64,000 bases of DNA from Madurella fahalii (Eukaryota; Ascomycota; Sordariomycetes; Sordariales): assembly GCA_029876055.1 (NCBI GenBank), contig CM056880.1:1364001-1428000 (forward strand), in the 5' to 3' direction. Below, in pieces: positions 32,501 through 43,816 of the stretch. The position numbers and the translations under genes were made by a program. The stretch's first letter is position 1, and each line of letters starts with the position of its first letter. Below the pieces are notes generated by a model that made no database searches, was not told where the DNA came from, and saw only the letters and a program-made list of their open reading frames with translations.

Positions 32501-33547
32501 CGCACGCGATTCTCTACGTAGTACGCTCCACCTTTGCCGCCAGGAACGGGCTCTGGGAAATGAGCTGTTGATGCGCGTCTTGGCCTCTGCTAAAGACCGA
32601 GGTGCGTTGCAGAGAGTTTAGGTCTGTTTCGAATCTTTCGATACGTGCCCCTTGTACATTACAGGTAACCTGGAGCCTAGTGGCTCGACCCCGGCGCGCC
32701 ACGGCTCGCTCTGCACCTCGCTGTTTTACGGATCCTGTTTACTTGTGGCTCGTCTCGGCCGCTTCTGAGGAGGCGGTCAGTTGACTCTGGTTTCTTAGAG
32801 CACAGCCTCGAGGATCAGCTCGGCTTCCTCCAGACAATAAACTCGGTGGGCGTCACCGGATTTGACGGTATACAGTGATCCTTGGGGGGAGAAGCCGAGG
32901 ATCAATCGCCTTTGTTCGCCCCGCCCCGAGTCGGAAAAGCCGAAACGGTCGGGTGTAAAGGAGAAGCGCGTGCGCGCGACAGGCATCACGAGCCAGCTGC
33001 TTCCCACTTGTCGCGTTTCCGTGACAAACGGCGCTGCAGCTGGTGCAGCCCGAACCCTGCTTCGCTGGGAAGCCGGAACTTGTGGCTGATGCTGCGTTCC
33101 CGGTCGAGCGCCCAACCCGACGGTCCGGCAGTACTTTGGGACAAGGTCCCGACATCGCCAGGCTGCCGCTTTTCCAAGTGGCACACCTGTCTAATCCCTG
33201 CTCGCGGCAGTGCCACCAGCACAGCGCAGCCTGTCATCTCGGCCGTCCATTCCTTTTTATGTTGCCCTCCCTCTCCCCCCCCCCCGGGCCCCGCCCCCTA
33301 GCCCCGCCCCAATTCGCCAGGCGCCTTAAACATCGGATCCTCCCCAAGTTGCGCCTCGCCAAAAGGAGTCGACGCACACGGCTCAAGCTGCCGAGCATTT
33401 CTGAATTCGAAGCGGCTCTGCCCAACTAATATCAGCACGCCGCTTCCCCTATAATTCTTGGCTCTGGTGTCTTTTGGCCGCCACCGCCCCATTATAACGA
33501 CGCCGCCGCCGGCTGATTAACCAGGCAATCCCAAAGCTCTCTCCACA
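29581..33547. other. Gene-poor region of about 4 kb
   Basis: No frame here combines an ATG, plausible splice sites and a recognisable domain; the longest open frames are about 130-160 codons and overlap on both strands. C-rich tracts occur at 31129-31172 and 33273-33286. Nothing resembles a transposase or reverse transcriptase. Unannotated non-coding transcripts remain possible. Confidence 0.4.
31129..31172. repeat. C-rich tract with G-quadruplex potential on the minus strand
   Basis: Runs of 4 to 10 C separated by single T give at least four G runs on the complementary strand, a classical G-quadruplex pattern. Confidence 0.7.
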
Positions 33548-33651
33548 ATGGCAGCTCCGGCGAGGACGAGGACAGAGCCCGTCATGGACAACCGACCGCT
33601 GAACGAGCGGTGGGGTCCCGAGATCTACGTGCACCTGGAGTTCCGAGTCGG

Positions 33652-34719
33652 ATGGACGAGGAAGCCACAGCCTGCGAAGGACCACCAGATCACCTACAGA
33701 TCCCGCGGTTTCCGCGAGAGATCCCCCCTTTTCCGCGTCAGGTTCCGGCGCCCAACACCAACTACCTCGCCGCCATCCACAGCTTTGGCCAGAGGCAAGC
33801 GAGAATCCGCGAGTTCCAACAAGCCTATGCCTATAACCAGCAACACAGACCTCACCACCAAATGCAGGAGTACTATCGGGCACCGGAACCACAGCCGCTG
33901 CAGCACCAACAGCCACGCGACTATCTTCAGGTGCCAGTCATCCAGGAACCGGAGCGGCCAACACGGGCAGATGCGCGACCTTCCCACGAGCGAGGGAGCT
34001 CGGCACCACCTCCCATCGGTGAGAACCCCTGGGACGTCAACGTCCAGCATGACCCGGCACGGGTTTCCGACATGACAACCCGTGGCTCATCCTGGATGGA
34101 GATCAAGCGGAAGCCACTGCCCGCCGCGCCTTCACAGTTCCGTCTAGGAGAGGGAAGACAGCCGTGGTCGACCTGGTCCCTGCCGGAGGGATACGACCCG
34201 GACACGTACCCGAAGGATGACGAGGAGGACTTGCCGAAGCGGACAGGGCCGCCGCAGAGCGGCTCGACGATATACGCGACCAACCCCACCATGGTGTCCA
34301 CCTTCTCACCGGAGCCGAAGCGCTCGCTAGAGCCGACGGCGCCGGCGGCGTCGACGGAGGCGGCGGCACCGCGAAACCGCGACGTGGAGACGGGGAGGGC
34401 GCGGGAGCTCGGGGCGCTGTCGGCGGCCATGATGACGGTCGACAACGGCTTCGAGAACCAGTGGTGGTACCAGGGCCCGCGGAGGCCGGTCGGGGGCACC
34501 GACGAACCCCGAACCCCCGACGAGAGCCCCATCCACCGGTGGTCGACCGGGCCCCTGCCCGAGCCGTCGAGCGCAGAGACGCCGCGCCGCGTGCCGACGG
34601 GCGTGGTCTCGCCCATGACCGACTCCGCTTTCAGCCCGGCGCCGACCTTTACGTTGCAGCGGACCATGTCGACGCGGTCGGAAGAGCTCTGGTTCAGCGA
34701 GAGGGCCAGTAGAGGTTGA
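33652..34719 (+). CDS. Proline- and glutamine-rich hypothetical protein
   Basis: An uninterrupted frame from the ATG at 33652 (MDEEATACEGPPDHLQIPRF) gives 355 aa. The sequence is rich in Pro, Arg, Gln and Ser and lacks membrane or globular signatures. Recognisable segments are PNTNYLAAIHSFGQRQARI with REFQQAYAYNQQHRP, RGSSWMEIKRKPLPAAPSQF, and a C-terminal TFTLQRTMSTRSEELWFSER. Codon use is GC-rich at third positions as in the neighbouring genes, which supports coding. The true start may lie upstream: an ATG at 33548 opens MAAPARTRTEPVMDNRPLNE in another frame and could join by an intron of about 70 nt ending at CTACAG near 33701. The function is unknown; the protein is probably disordered. 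Confidence 0.6.
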   Translation: MDEEATACEGPPDHLQIPRFPREIPPFPRQVPAPNTNYLAAIHSFGQRQARIREFQQAYAYNQQHRPHHQMQEYYRAPEPQPLQHQQPRDYLQVPVIQEPERPTRADARPSHERGSSAPPPIGENPWDVNVQHDPARVSDMTTRGSSWMEIKRKPLPAAPSQFRLGEGRQPWSTWSLPEGYDPDTYPKDDEEDLPKRTGPPQSGSTIYATNPTMVSTFSPEPKRSLEPTAPAASTEAAAPRNRDVETGRARELGALSAAMMTVDNGFENQWWYQGPRRPVGGTDEPRTPDESPIHRWSTGPLPEPSSAETPRRVPTGVVSPMTDSAFSPAPTFTLQRTMSTRSEELWFSERASRG

Positions 34720-36299
34720 GACGGGCAGTCCAGGCCGGGATCTTTTTTTTTTTTCTTTCTCTTTTTTTTTAACTCATGACGGCGTTTCCGGGGGGGAAAA
34801 CTTGCGGTTTCCGATGTCACAGGAAATGCACATCATAATGGCACCCAATAAACCCAGTTGGCTGGGTTGTCACTGGGGCATTGTACAAATATGGAAGGCG
34901 GTTCACTTTTGCGAGCATCTCAGCGGATTTTTGGTTTTGTTTGTTTTGCTCTCTTATTTCTTGTTTTCATTTTTTCTCTGTTTCTGGCGCTTGGGTATCT
35001 GTTGGGCATGTTTCATGGAGGATATTCCCAAAAGCTCGGATGAGTTTACGCGCTAGTTCCTGCTCTCCAGGACGCGCTGAGACGTCTCATCAACGTCTAA
35101 TCTAATCGACGATACCAATGTTCATTCTTTGTTTCTCTTCTTTCGGGCTCACAATCTTCAATGTCCATTCTACCATCTGTCTCCGGAGCTATCACATGGA
35201 GTAGCTTGTATGCTGGAGCTTTTGTTCCCGTCTCGTAAAACAAACCAACTAGAATTTACGAGAGTCCAACGCTGGCAGAGCAGGCATCAGGACATGAGAC
35301 GAACCCTGTCCCTGATCCCCGATTCAAGCGATGCGGCAAAGTGCAGTGTGGTATGTACGTTAGGTCGTTTTCCCTACGGCGGAAAACCCGGGAAACGGCT
35401 TCTCGGTTGGTCCTCCTTCGGCGAAATGCTTTACGACATCCTTGTCTTGCCACGCCGTGCCATGACATGCCAGGTCCCCCTGATGATTGTATAAAGAGAA
35501 CTCCACTCTTTTTTTTTCCCTTTTATCCTTTTCCATTCTTTCTTTTTGGCATATGTTACCTGGAATGGCAGGTTTGGCGGGTTGGGAAAGCATCTGGCCG
35601 GTCACCGACTTTGCACTGCCCACTTGTTCCATCCTCTTTTCCCCTGGCCCCCCTAGCTGGGCCCCCTGGACCGGTGGGCGGGATGTCACCCCGGCATTTC
35701 GATGGCAGCAATGGAGCTGCACGGACACACGCGCCAGGTGGGGGGGGTTGAGTTGTGGGTTTACTAAGTTACTAGCTACCTGGCGAGAGTTGCCTTGGTT
35801 TGAAGATAATCTCCGGACATGCAAGAAGGGGGTCCGGTTTCTTCGGAGGCTTGGGTGATAGTGGAGCTGCCGCTACGGCCATTGCTGCTGCTTTGGGGAA
35901 CTTTTTACCATGCGATGCCATGTGTGGTCCGGGGACTTATTACTGCTTCTGTGTGACTGGACGGCTGCAGATGAAGCTGCTGCTCGTACGTAGGCTGCCA
36001 TATTCCGTGGGCTATGAGAGGTGGGTTGTGATACTGGAGGTTGAACAAGACCGGCAGCTGTGAGGTGGGATGGTGTGCTTGGGAGGGTGTTCCCATTAGC
36101 ACGGGAGAGCCTGCAGCCAACACACTCAGCGTTGGCGGCGGGGAAACGACGATCCATGTGCTGCTCTCGTACCTGAGGATCTTACGGAGGCTCACCGAGA
36201 TGGGCTGTGATTGCAAGAGACCGCCGCCCGTCGAGTGTACCAGGCCACTTCATGTGGGGACGACGCTGTAGAGGGCAGGTGTTGCAAAGCTAGGTAACG

Positions 36300-36326
36300 T
36301 TTCCATCCGCGAAAGGCGGATGGAAA
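36300..36326. repeat. Perfect 11-bp inverted repeat (hairpin)
   Basis: TTTCCATCCGC, a GAAAG loop, then GCGGATGGAAA. The stem has no mismatch. In an otherwise featureless region it may be a structured RNA element or chance. Confidence 0.5.
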
Positions 36327-38211
36327 GCTCATATTGGGCTTAATTACCATCACCCTACCATACCGCTCTGCCGTTCTCCCGTATCTTGCGGCCCTTCGGC
36401 ACCGGAATGCCTCACCCGCACCTAGCGGGATAGGACCACTACAATGGGCCAAGGGGAATGCGGCGTCAGGAAAGCCTTGGGTTTAACCATATTGCTTACA
36501 GGTCTTCGACTATCGAATTGGCAGCGGAAGCTGCTACCAAGTGGCTGGAATGTTGGAGGGTGAGGTGAGGTCAACCATGCAGCAGATAGGCTTCGTACGA
36601 CATCACCGGCAGGCGATGGAACTAATCACCCTTAGGCTGCCGTATTTCTTGCAGGCGTTCCAACTTGAACCGCCAATGCTTCCGGTTGGAAGCAGCCGCT
36701 GCCAAGCGGGCTTAGAGTCTTCAGCAGAGCTGAGAAGCTGCAGGACGGCAGGTAGGCACCGTCCCATCCGGGAGCCGCCGGGGGTGGAGTTTGGTTGTCT
36801 GGCGTTGTAGGCTGCCGTGATTCCAGGCGTTGTCATCTGCAAGACAATGTTCAAGAGAAACAGATAATCGCCAGGAGAGGAGGACTTGTCCGCCTCCTTT
36901 GAGCTAGCCAGGGGCTCACGACCTACAGATCTAGACCGCTTGGATGCGCCGGCGGCGGTCTACTGTGGTGAGGGCAAACCGCCTGCAGTGACCCGCTTAT
37001 CCGTGTCAATGCCTCATAGCTACATAGCTGGTGGCTTCCGTAACAAGCCTCCACGCTGAGGATGCCGGCCGATTGCCTGGGACAGGCATCGACCACTTGA
37101 CACAGAGGGCGGGCTTTCCAAACCCCGGCCGGATTTTTGGGATTATTCCCTATTCCAACCAGAGCAAACACGCCGGAGAATTAAGCAGTCTATCTGATCT
37201 AATCCAACCTCATCCGAGCCCTTGAGTTAGTTTGAACGCCTGTGGTCCTGTTCCCTCTGTGCCGCTTCCCTTGCTTCTCCCGGTTCTTTCCTACTCTGGG
37301 GATAACTTTGAGCTCATGGGGCAGTTCAGCAGGAGCTGAGACATCAGATGAAATGGCGGTAGTGGCGCGGACGATGGCTAAGCCAACGGAGGTTAGGGGG
37401 GACAGACAGAAACACGGGACAGCGGGTAACGGAAGGTGGCGGATGGCTTGCCCCGGTTTGAGGTATGGTCGGCCCACTGTCGTCAGTCGGTGTTGGTCTG
37501 CCAGGCTGGGCAATCTCGGCGGGAGTTGTGTCGTTCATGCTCTGGCTGCGGGTGGGGACCGTTGCACCGAAGGGTTGCGGTGATCGTGATCGGGCCGGAC
37601 AGAGATGAGCTGTGGGCTGGTACACCAGTTCAGATGGCCGTAGATCAGCCTGAAAGACGGACCCCGTTGGGTGTCCTGAGGCAGGGGTTCTTTGATGCTA
37701 CAGCAAGCTTCGTCAGACCCAGGGCAAAAGGCGCCCAGCAGTTGTTTCAAGGTTGGCCACTTTGGCCCGGCGGTTGTGTGACAGGGCTGAGCTCCTATCC
37801 GTGTGTAATCAGTGCAACATGGACGTCCCAGAAGAGCAATGGATGGTTCCCGTACTTGCAGTCCGGCTCTCGACGGCAGAAACAGGCTCACCCACCGTGT
37901 GACCAACTGAAGTTCAGCAGCAGCAAGCAGCAGCAAACGGGGGAAACAAGCTCGGCCCCACGGCCAGCATTGCAGCCATGCCAAACTCCAACACCCTCCG
38001 GTTCGTTGGCTGTTTGTGCGGCAATTGTTGCCGGTAACAGGCAACAACTTTCGGGCCTTGGCCCGTTGCTGCCAGCCAGTCTTTCTGCCTCAGGCCTCAG
38101 AGATCGAAATGGCTTCCTGCAGCAGGCCATGCTCGACCTGCAGTGGACGACCGCGTGTCGTGCAGCCGCCAGCCACGCCAACTCTGCTCACCAACGGCCT
38201 GGGCTCCTCCT

Positions 38212-38249
38212 CCTGCTGCCGCCGCCGCCGCTGCTGCTGCTGCTGCTGT
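38212..38249. repeat. CTG/CCG trinucleotide microsatellite
   Basis: A run of CTG, CCG and again CTG triplets with few interruptions. Confidence 0.8.
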
Positions 38250-41200
38250 TCCTGTTGCTCCTGTTGCACTCGTTGAAACTACTGCCGCTCTGCCGGCAGG
38301 TAGCATGGCTTGGTCCGGGGTTTCCCATCATGTCACAGACATGCATGCTGCAGGAAGCTGAGGTAGGATTTAAGCTCTCAGAATTGTGCTGCCTGGATGC
38401 AAGTCGCTACGAGACGTCCAATCACGGCTGGCGTGGGGCTCGCTATCTTTTGGCTGATGCGGTTATCGATACTGCGGGATATGAGATGGTCCGGCGCACC
38501 GCTCATCAGCAAAGCTTATCCTCCGATGAATTGTTTGAATCGTGAATTGCGAGTTATGTCGGAGGGAGTCGAGAAATCCCGAATTGCCCGAGAGAGGAGA
38601 CAAACGCCAACAAAACTCTGTATATTCTTCATCCCCCAATCAGGAACAACATAACGCCACACCCGTTGGTTCGATGTCGCCTTGTTTTCTCCAAATCCGG
38701 AAATCGTCCCAAAGTTCCCAAGCGAGGCTGAGTCGCCTGTGCTGCGCCCTTCCTTCGGATCATCTTCTTCCTTTCCATAGCGGTTTCCCACTTCCATTAC
38801 TACCATTTGTTTCGCACCCAAGCTCGTCCTCGGCGGACAAAGCAAAAAACAAACCAAAATGAAAGAAACACACTGCTTCCTTACTGTGCTTCGGTGCCCT
38901 ACTAGTCATGATTGGCTTAGAGCGCGAGGACATGAATCATAGCCCCAGGTGCTTGAGATGCACCAACTGATCCCAAGGCGATCGTGTTGAGTAATTTTAT
39001 TATTACCGCAGCGCATTCACTAGCAGACCCCCCACGGAGATGGAGCTCGTCATGGACCAGTCCCGAGGTTGGCAACGTGGCTTGCCAGCACTTCTGCGCA
39101 CCTACGCTTGACATTCTCCCCTCGGCTCTCAAGGAATACCGGTTTTGAGGACGGTTCTCTTTCCCGGGTCCCACGACCGAAACGCTAACCTACCCGGTAT
39201 ATTAGTTCACGAGGTGGTGGAGAACTGCACCTCAGGACTCTCAAAACCCATTCAACACGCCGAAAGCCCAGCGGCCAATGCATCCGCCAGCCCGCGACCT
39301 CAAGAGCTTCGGCAAGTTCCCCCCGAATGCATCGTCCGACCCAAGGATAACACGGTCGGCGGATTCCAGCGGCCCCTAATAGGCCGGACACGCGGAGCCT
39401 GCGGCTCAGCAAGAACGTCAATAGAAACCACCGACCATGGTCCCGAGCGGTTGCTGGCAGATGACGCGGTAAGCCGCGTGCTGTACACAAGCCGCACATC
39501 CTGGCCTTTGCACTCGGCTCGGCGAGACGCCTAGACACATGCATGGCTATCGTGGGAATCAGAGGGATGGCGTATCTTGGGGCTCCTTTGGGACGTTGAT
39601 GTGGATATCACTGACCCTCAGGCGGCAGCTCCCGGCAAACGCCGATTCTGTCAAATCTCATCCATCGTGGTTCTTGCCTCCCCCTTACCTCGTTGACCAA
39701 CTGTCCCGAGAAACGGAATGCCTGAGACGCAGTGGACCATAGAGTAACGGATATCTCAGATGGTGGTATCTTCCGTTTGTTTCTGTTACTACTGTTAGTG
39801 TTCTGTCATACAGAACATAGTGATTAGCATTGTTCGGCCGATCGGACCCCGCCGTGTTAGTTCCGGCAATTCACGAAATTACATGCACAATGTAATTACC
39901 AAGCAACCTTGCCTGTTCCACTCTTTGTGCCTTGTGGCAAATCGACTGCGGGGAAGTGTCCCGGGTACTGTACCTGATCTAAGACACAACTATTTCCAGA
40001 ATGTATTGTTAGCTCGGCTCAATCCATGAAGAAATAAACGATGGTTGTTGTTGAACTTCAGAGAACTGTATGATTGCGCCTGTGCGAGTGCAGCGTGTTC
40101 CAGACTACTGGGTCTATACATAATGGATTCTTGCATTCTAAGTCGTCGCCGCATTGGTCCTTGGTGTGGCTGCATTCTCAATGGTTTACATTCCGGAAAC
40201 GAATCGGCCAGAGTTCCTTAGGTAACGGACGTAGGAGAGCACGATAAATCGACATACGATGATCCAAGTTCGCATTCACTCTTTGCGTGCCCGGCAATGA
40301 GGCCCAGAGTAGTTTAGAAATACCCTATAGCCACGGTCTTTCTGAAGTCATACCTGACTATCCGGAACGCCCCACGCCGGGGTCATAGCTCAGTAACAAG
40401 AGTCGCTTCCATGACTAAGGAAGTCACGAAGACGCTTACTCTGCAAATCACAGCTGGACGGTCGGATTAGGTCCGTATATATACTTGTGGCTAAGACATT
40501 TCGTGACGACGACTACTCCTAGGCAACGCTATTACCGATGCTTTGGGGTAAGGGCCTGTGGTCTATCCCCTTCTGGAGCCTCCGAAGCTACCCCATATCT
40601 ATACTCACCAGTTTCTCCCTTCAATAACGGCCCGAAAGGTCCTTGCTGCTTGGAACTAAACCGCTAAGCTCTTCGAAGCCTATCACGAAGCCGAAGGAGT
40701 AAAAGAGACATCACCCTTCGCTCAGAAACGATATTAGACAGATATTGACAGGTCGGACAAGATTCTGCAGTAGCAACCGCAGGTAATGAGAGCAGCGAGA
40801 CAGGACAAGTGAGACTTGTCGCATATTTACCATCAGGTTCAGGGGCCGACGGGTCTTTTGCAGCTTTGCTCCTCATGAGGGAAAACCTACACCGCCGCCC
40901 AATCCCAAATACATCACAGACATCCCGTAGCCATTGCTTCATCCAGCCCCGAGCTGAAAACGCATTGTAAAGAACCAAGGAGGAAGCCAGCAAGACAAGC
41001 AGTTTACTCAACCGACCCGGTGGCTTCTTTCAACGAGGCAAGCATCAACAAACCTTGAATGAGAGACACCGTAAAGATAAGGGAGGGATACCAGAGTTAA
41101 CGGCTGTTCATCATCATAGCCATCATCATCGTCACCAATACGATCAACGGATTAGGCCTCCCTCCCAACCCAACGACCTGAAGATGAATAGTAGCAATTT

Positions 41201-41729
41201 GTAACTATCCATCCAAGCCCACCCATTCACCCAACTATAAGTCCAAACGATTAAATAAGCTGATGACATCAAACATCGTACACAAAGCGGCCGTGCTGTC
41301 TCAGATTGTCAAGACAACAATAACAACAACAAGAAGAAAGCAAAAGTACTATTTCATGTCGTCCATCAACATCTCATTCATTTTCCCCTGTTCCTATTCC
41401 TATGCCTAGTCCCTAACCCAGACGGTCCTTAAATTATACCACGTACAAAAGGAAGTGGAACGATAACACCCTTCCCCCACACCCATGCCCGACCAACCAA
41501 TCCAAACATAAACCCAGCCCAGCCCAGCCCAGCATATTGGTTCCCAGTTTTTGATAGCGACGGAGACGGCGACGGCGGCGAACGACCGCGAATAGCGTGG
41601 CGGTAAATGGTAAACGGTAAACGACAGCGGGGAGCGGGGAGCGGTAACCGTTCGGGCGGAGAAACCCTCCCTTGCAAAGGGCTCCTCAGCGCACGGTGTG
41701 TGTATGTTTGGTAGGTAATGGTATGTACA

Positions 41730-43816
41730 TCACATGACGAACAACAAATTGGTATCTATAATCCCCCCTCAACCCGACGCCCGGCCAAGGCGCAAGATAT
41801 AAGTCAGCACTCAGGTTCTCATTTCATTTCGGATTTTGTGTGTGGCCCGTTTAGATTAGTCCGGACACGCCTTAAACGTAGTCACGAGACAGCGGGCTTT
41901 GGTGCGGGCGGCCAGGCGTTTCTCACCGAGGGGGTGACTACACGAGAGCTGCGGTTTCTGGGTGTAACGCGTCTGCAGCTCGTCCCGGATACTGTTGAGC
42001 AGCTGCACGTAGCTCTGCTGCGGGTTCTTTTTGAGGGCGGTGATAAAGGCCCACGACATGGCGCCCGTGGCTTGGGATGCGATCGTTGCATCGGCTCTGA
42101 CGAGAGGAGGAGGAAAAGTTAGCGGTTTGCCCATGTCTAGAAAATCTGGACGAGTGGAAAAGGAAGCGGTAAGAAAGAAGCGCGTGCTCGAGACAAGGGA
42201 CTTCCAACATGATCTAGCGCGTCCGAGGCAATAGTTATAGCCACAGGTGAGGCTATGCTTTGCTCAGGGGGGTGAACAGATCATGACATCCGGCTCCGCA
42301 ATGATCCACGCCAGTGCCTCGTTCTCCCGGAACGAGCCGAGGACGCCATGCATTCTGACTGTAGTCGCGGCACCGGAGCCCAAGATCTGTTTAATTAGAG
42401 CAGCGATCTCCCGACTGAATCATGCCCGGGAAACCGTTGCCCAGTTGGACGCCGAACGAGAAACCAAAAGTGGGGAAGGGGAGAGCGGGCGACACGGAGG
42501 CATCACCCGCAAGCATTCAAAAAGAAGGGGTATACGAACGAAGTCTGGTCGTCCTTGCTGCCAGAGAACATGATGACGTCGGCGGTCGACGTCTTGATAG
42601 CCATAGAACGGGCGTATGCGTCTTCGCTGCCGCTGGCCTTCTTGAAGAAGCCCATGATATTGCTAGCGACACCACCAAGGTCGCCACGGCTGTATGCGGA
42701 TACAGCGCCGAGGAGACCTTGGCCAGCCTCCTTGGCGAGGTTCGGCTCTTTGAGGATGCCCTGTGTGGAGTAGATGTATGGGAGGTCGAGCGCCGTACCC
42801 GAGTGGCACGAATCGAATATGGCAGTGAGGCGCACGCCTGATTGTAGCGGGCGCACCATGATTCTGTGCATCTCGTCGTCTGTGATATGGCCGTTTTGGC
42901 GAAAGTCAACAGGATAGATGACCTCGTCGTACCCGTCCTCTTCATCTCCATCAAGGTCCTTGGTTTGTCCACCGTGACCTGCCATCATGTCAGAAATAGG
43001 CACCGGGGCAAGTCGCGCAGGCGTCACGGGACTCACCGGAGTAGTGGAAAAAGAGCGAGTCGTTGGCGCGTGCGTCCTTGACCAGCCAGTGCATGGCCCG
43101 TAGGATGTTCTGCTTGGTGGGCTGGCTCATTGGATTCTGCTGGTCGTCGGTAAGAATGACCATGTCCTCGCGCTTGTAGCCAAAGTTCTCGACGAGGTAG
43201 GCCGACATATTCCTAACATCGTTGATGCACCCTCTGAGCTGGCCGCGCTGGTTAAAGTAGTTGATGCCGATTAGCAGGGCTTTCCGGCGCCCCGTGCACT
43301 GCGAGTACTGGAAGGCAAACCCGTGAGAGCCGTATCCGTAATGCTGCGTCGCCTGGGGCGGCGGCGGCGGCGCGTTGGGATTTCCATGAACATATGAGTT
43401 CGAGTTTACCGATGGCATTGCTGCTGAGATTAGCGCTCATTTCCTCCCACTAGAGCAGGACACACTCACTAGGTCTTCCATAGTTGTTGGGAGGCGGGGG
43501 CGGAGGGTGATAACCCTGCGGTGGCGGCTGGAGCACACGTCTATTTAGTTGCCCCGTACCGTCAAATCGGTGTTCAACTCAGGACGGACCTGTTGGTAGC
43601 CATAAGGCTGGGGCGGTGGTGGCTGCTGGTAACCATACCCAGGGCCCGGAGGTGGAGGTGGCTGCTGGTAGCCGTAACCTTGGGGACTGAAACCAAGTTA
43701 GCCTCTAGCTTCAAGCCCGTCGACAGCTGACCATACGGATAGTAGCCGGCGTATTGTTGCTGCGGCGGAGGGGCGTATCCACCGGCGTTATAACCCGCTC
43801 CTGGGTATCCAGACAT
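41730..43816 (-). CDS. casA: Metacaspase (type I, prodomain with Pro/Gln/Tyr-rich repeats)
   Basis: Seven exons in descending order (43816-43732, 43678-43590, 43527-43470, 43423-43037, 42978-42540, 42096-41927, 41755-41730) encode 417 aa. The prodomain ([20 protein letters not shown] and Gly-Tyr-Gln-Pro repeats) is followed by the caspase-like fold: [51 protein letters not shown] and [20 protein letters not shown], with catalytic His208. Then comes [20 protein letters not shown], with catalytic Cys264. Type I metacaspases cleave after Arg/Lys, need calcium, and act in stress, ageing and clearance of aggregates. Intron 5 (42097-42539) is 443 nt, long for this genome. The last exon of 26 nt encodes the conserved terminus DTNLLFVM, so it is needed even though the reading frame upstream runs on into the intron. 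Exon 4 has a tandem CAGCAG acceptor. Confidence 0.95.

Larger units (their letters stand above)
34720..41729. other. Gene-poor region of about 7 kb
   Basis: No gene is supported by start, splice and domain evidence. The longest open frame (37436-38545, plus strand, 369 codons) begins at GTG, is composed of Trp/Cys/Leu-rich unpatterned sequence crossing a CTG/CCG microsatellite, and is not called. A perfect hairpin lies at 36300-36326. The 3' UTR of the metacaspase occupies the right end. The part from about 39.7 to 41.4 kb looks more AT-rich than the rest. Confidence 0.4.

Noticed and set aside
33548..33700. Separate small gene starting MAAPARTRTEPVMDN
   Set aside because: It is more likely an alternative first exon or the 5' UTR of the proline-rich gene at 33652; there is not enough evidence to call it alone.
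37436..38545. 369-codon plus-strand open frame in the 7 kb island
   Set aside because: It starts at GTG, crosses a trinucleotide microsatellite, is rich in Trp, Cys and Gln without pattern, and overlaps a 170-codon frame on the other strand. No domain is seen.
40380..40480. Possible tRNA or 5S rRNA in the stretch with CGGGGTCATAGCTCAG
   Set aside because: It cannot be folded into a cloverleaf with a proper T arm and does not match fungal 5S rRNA.
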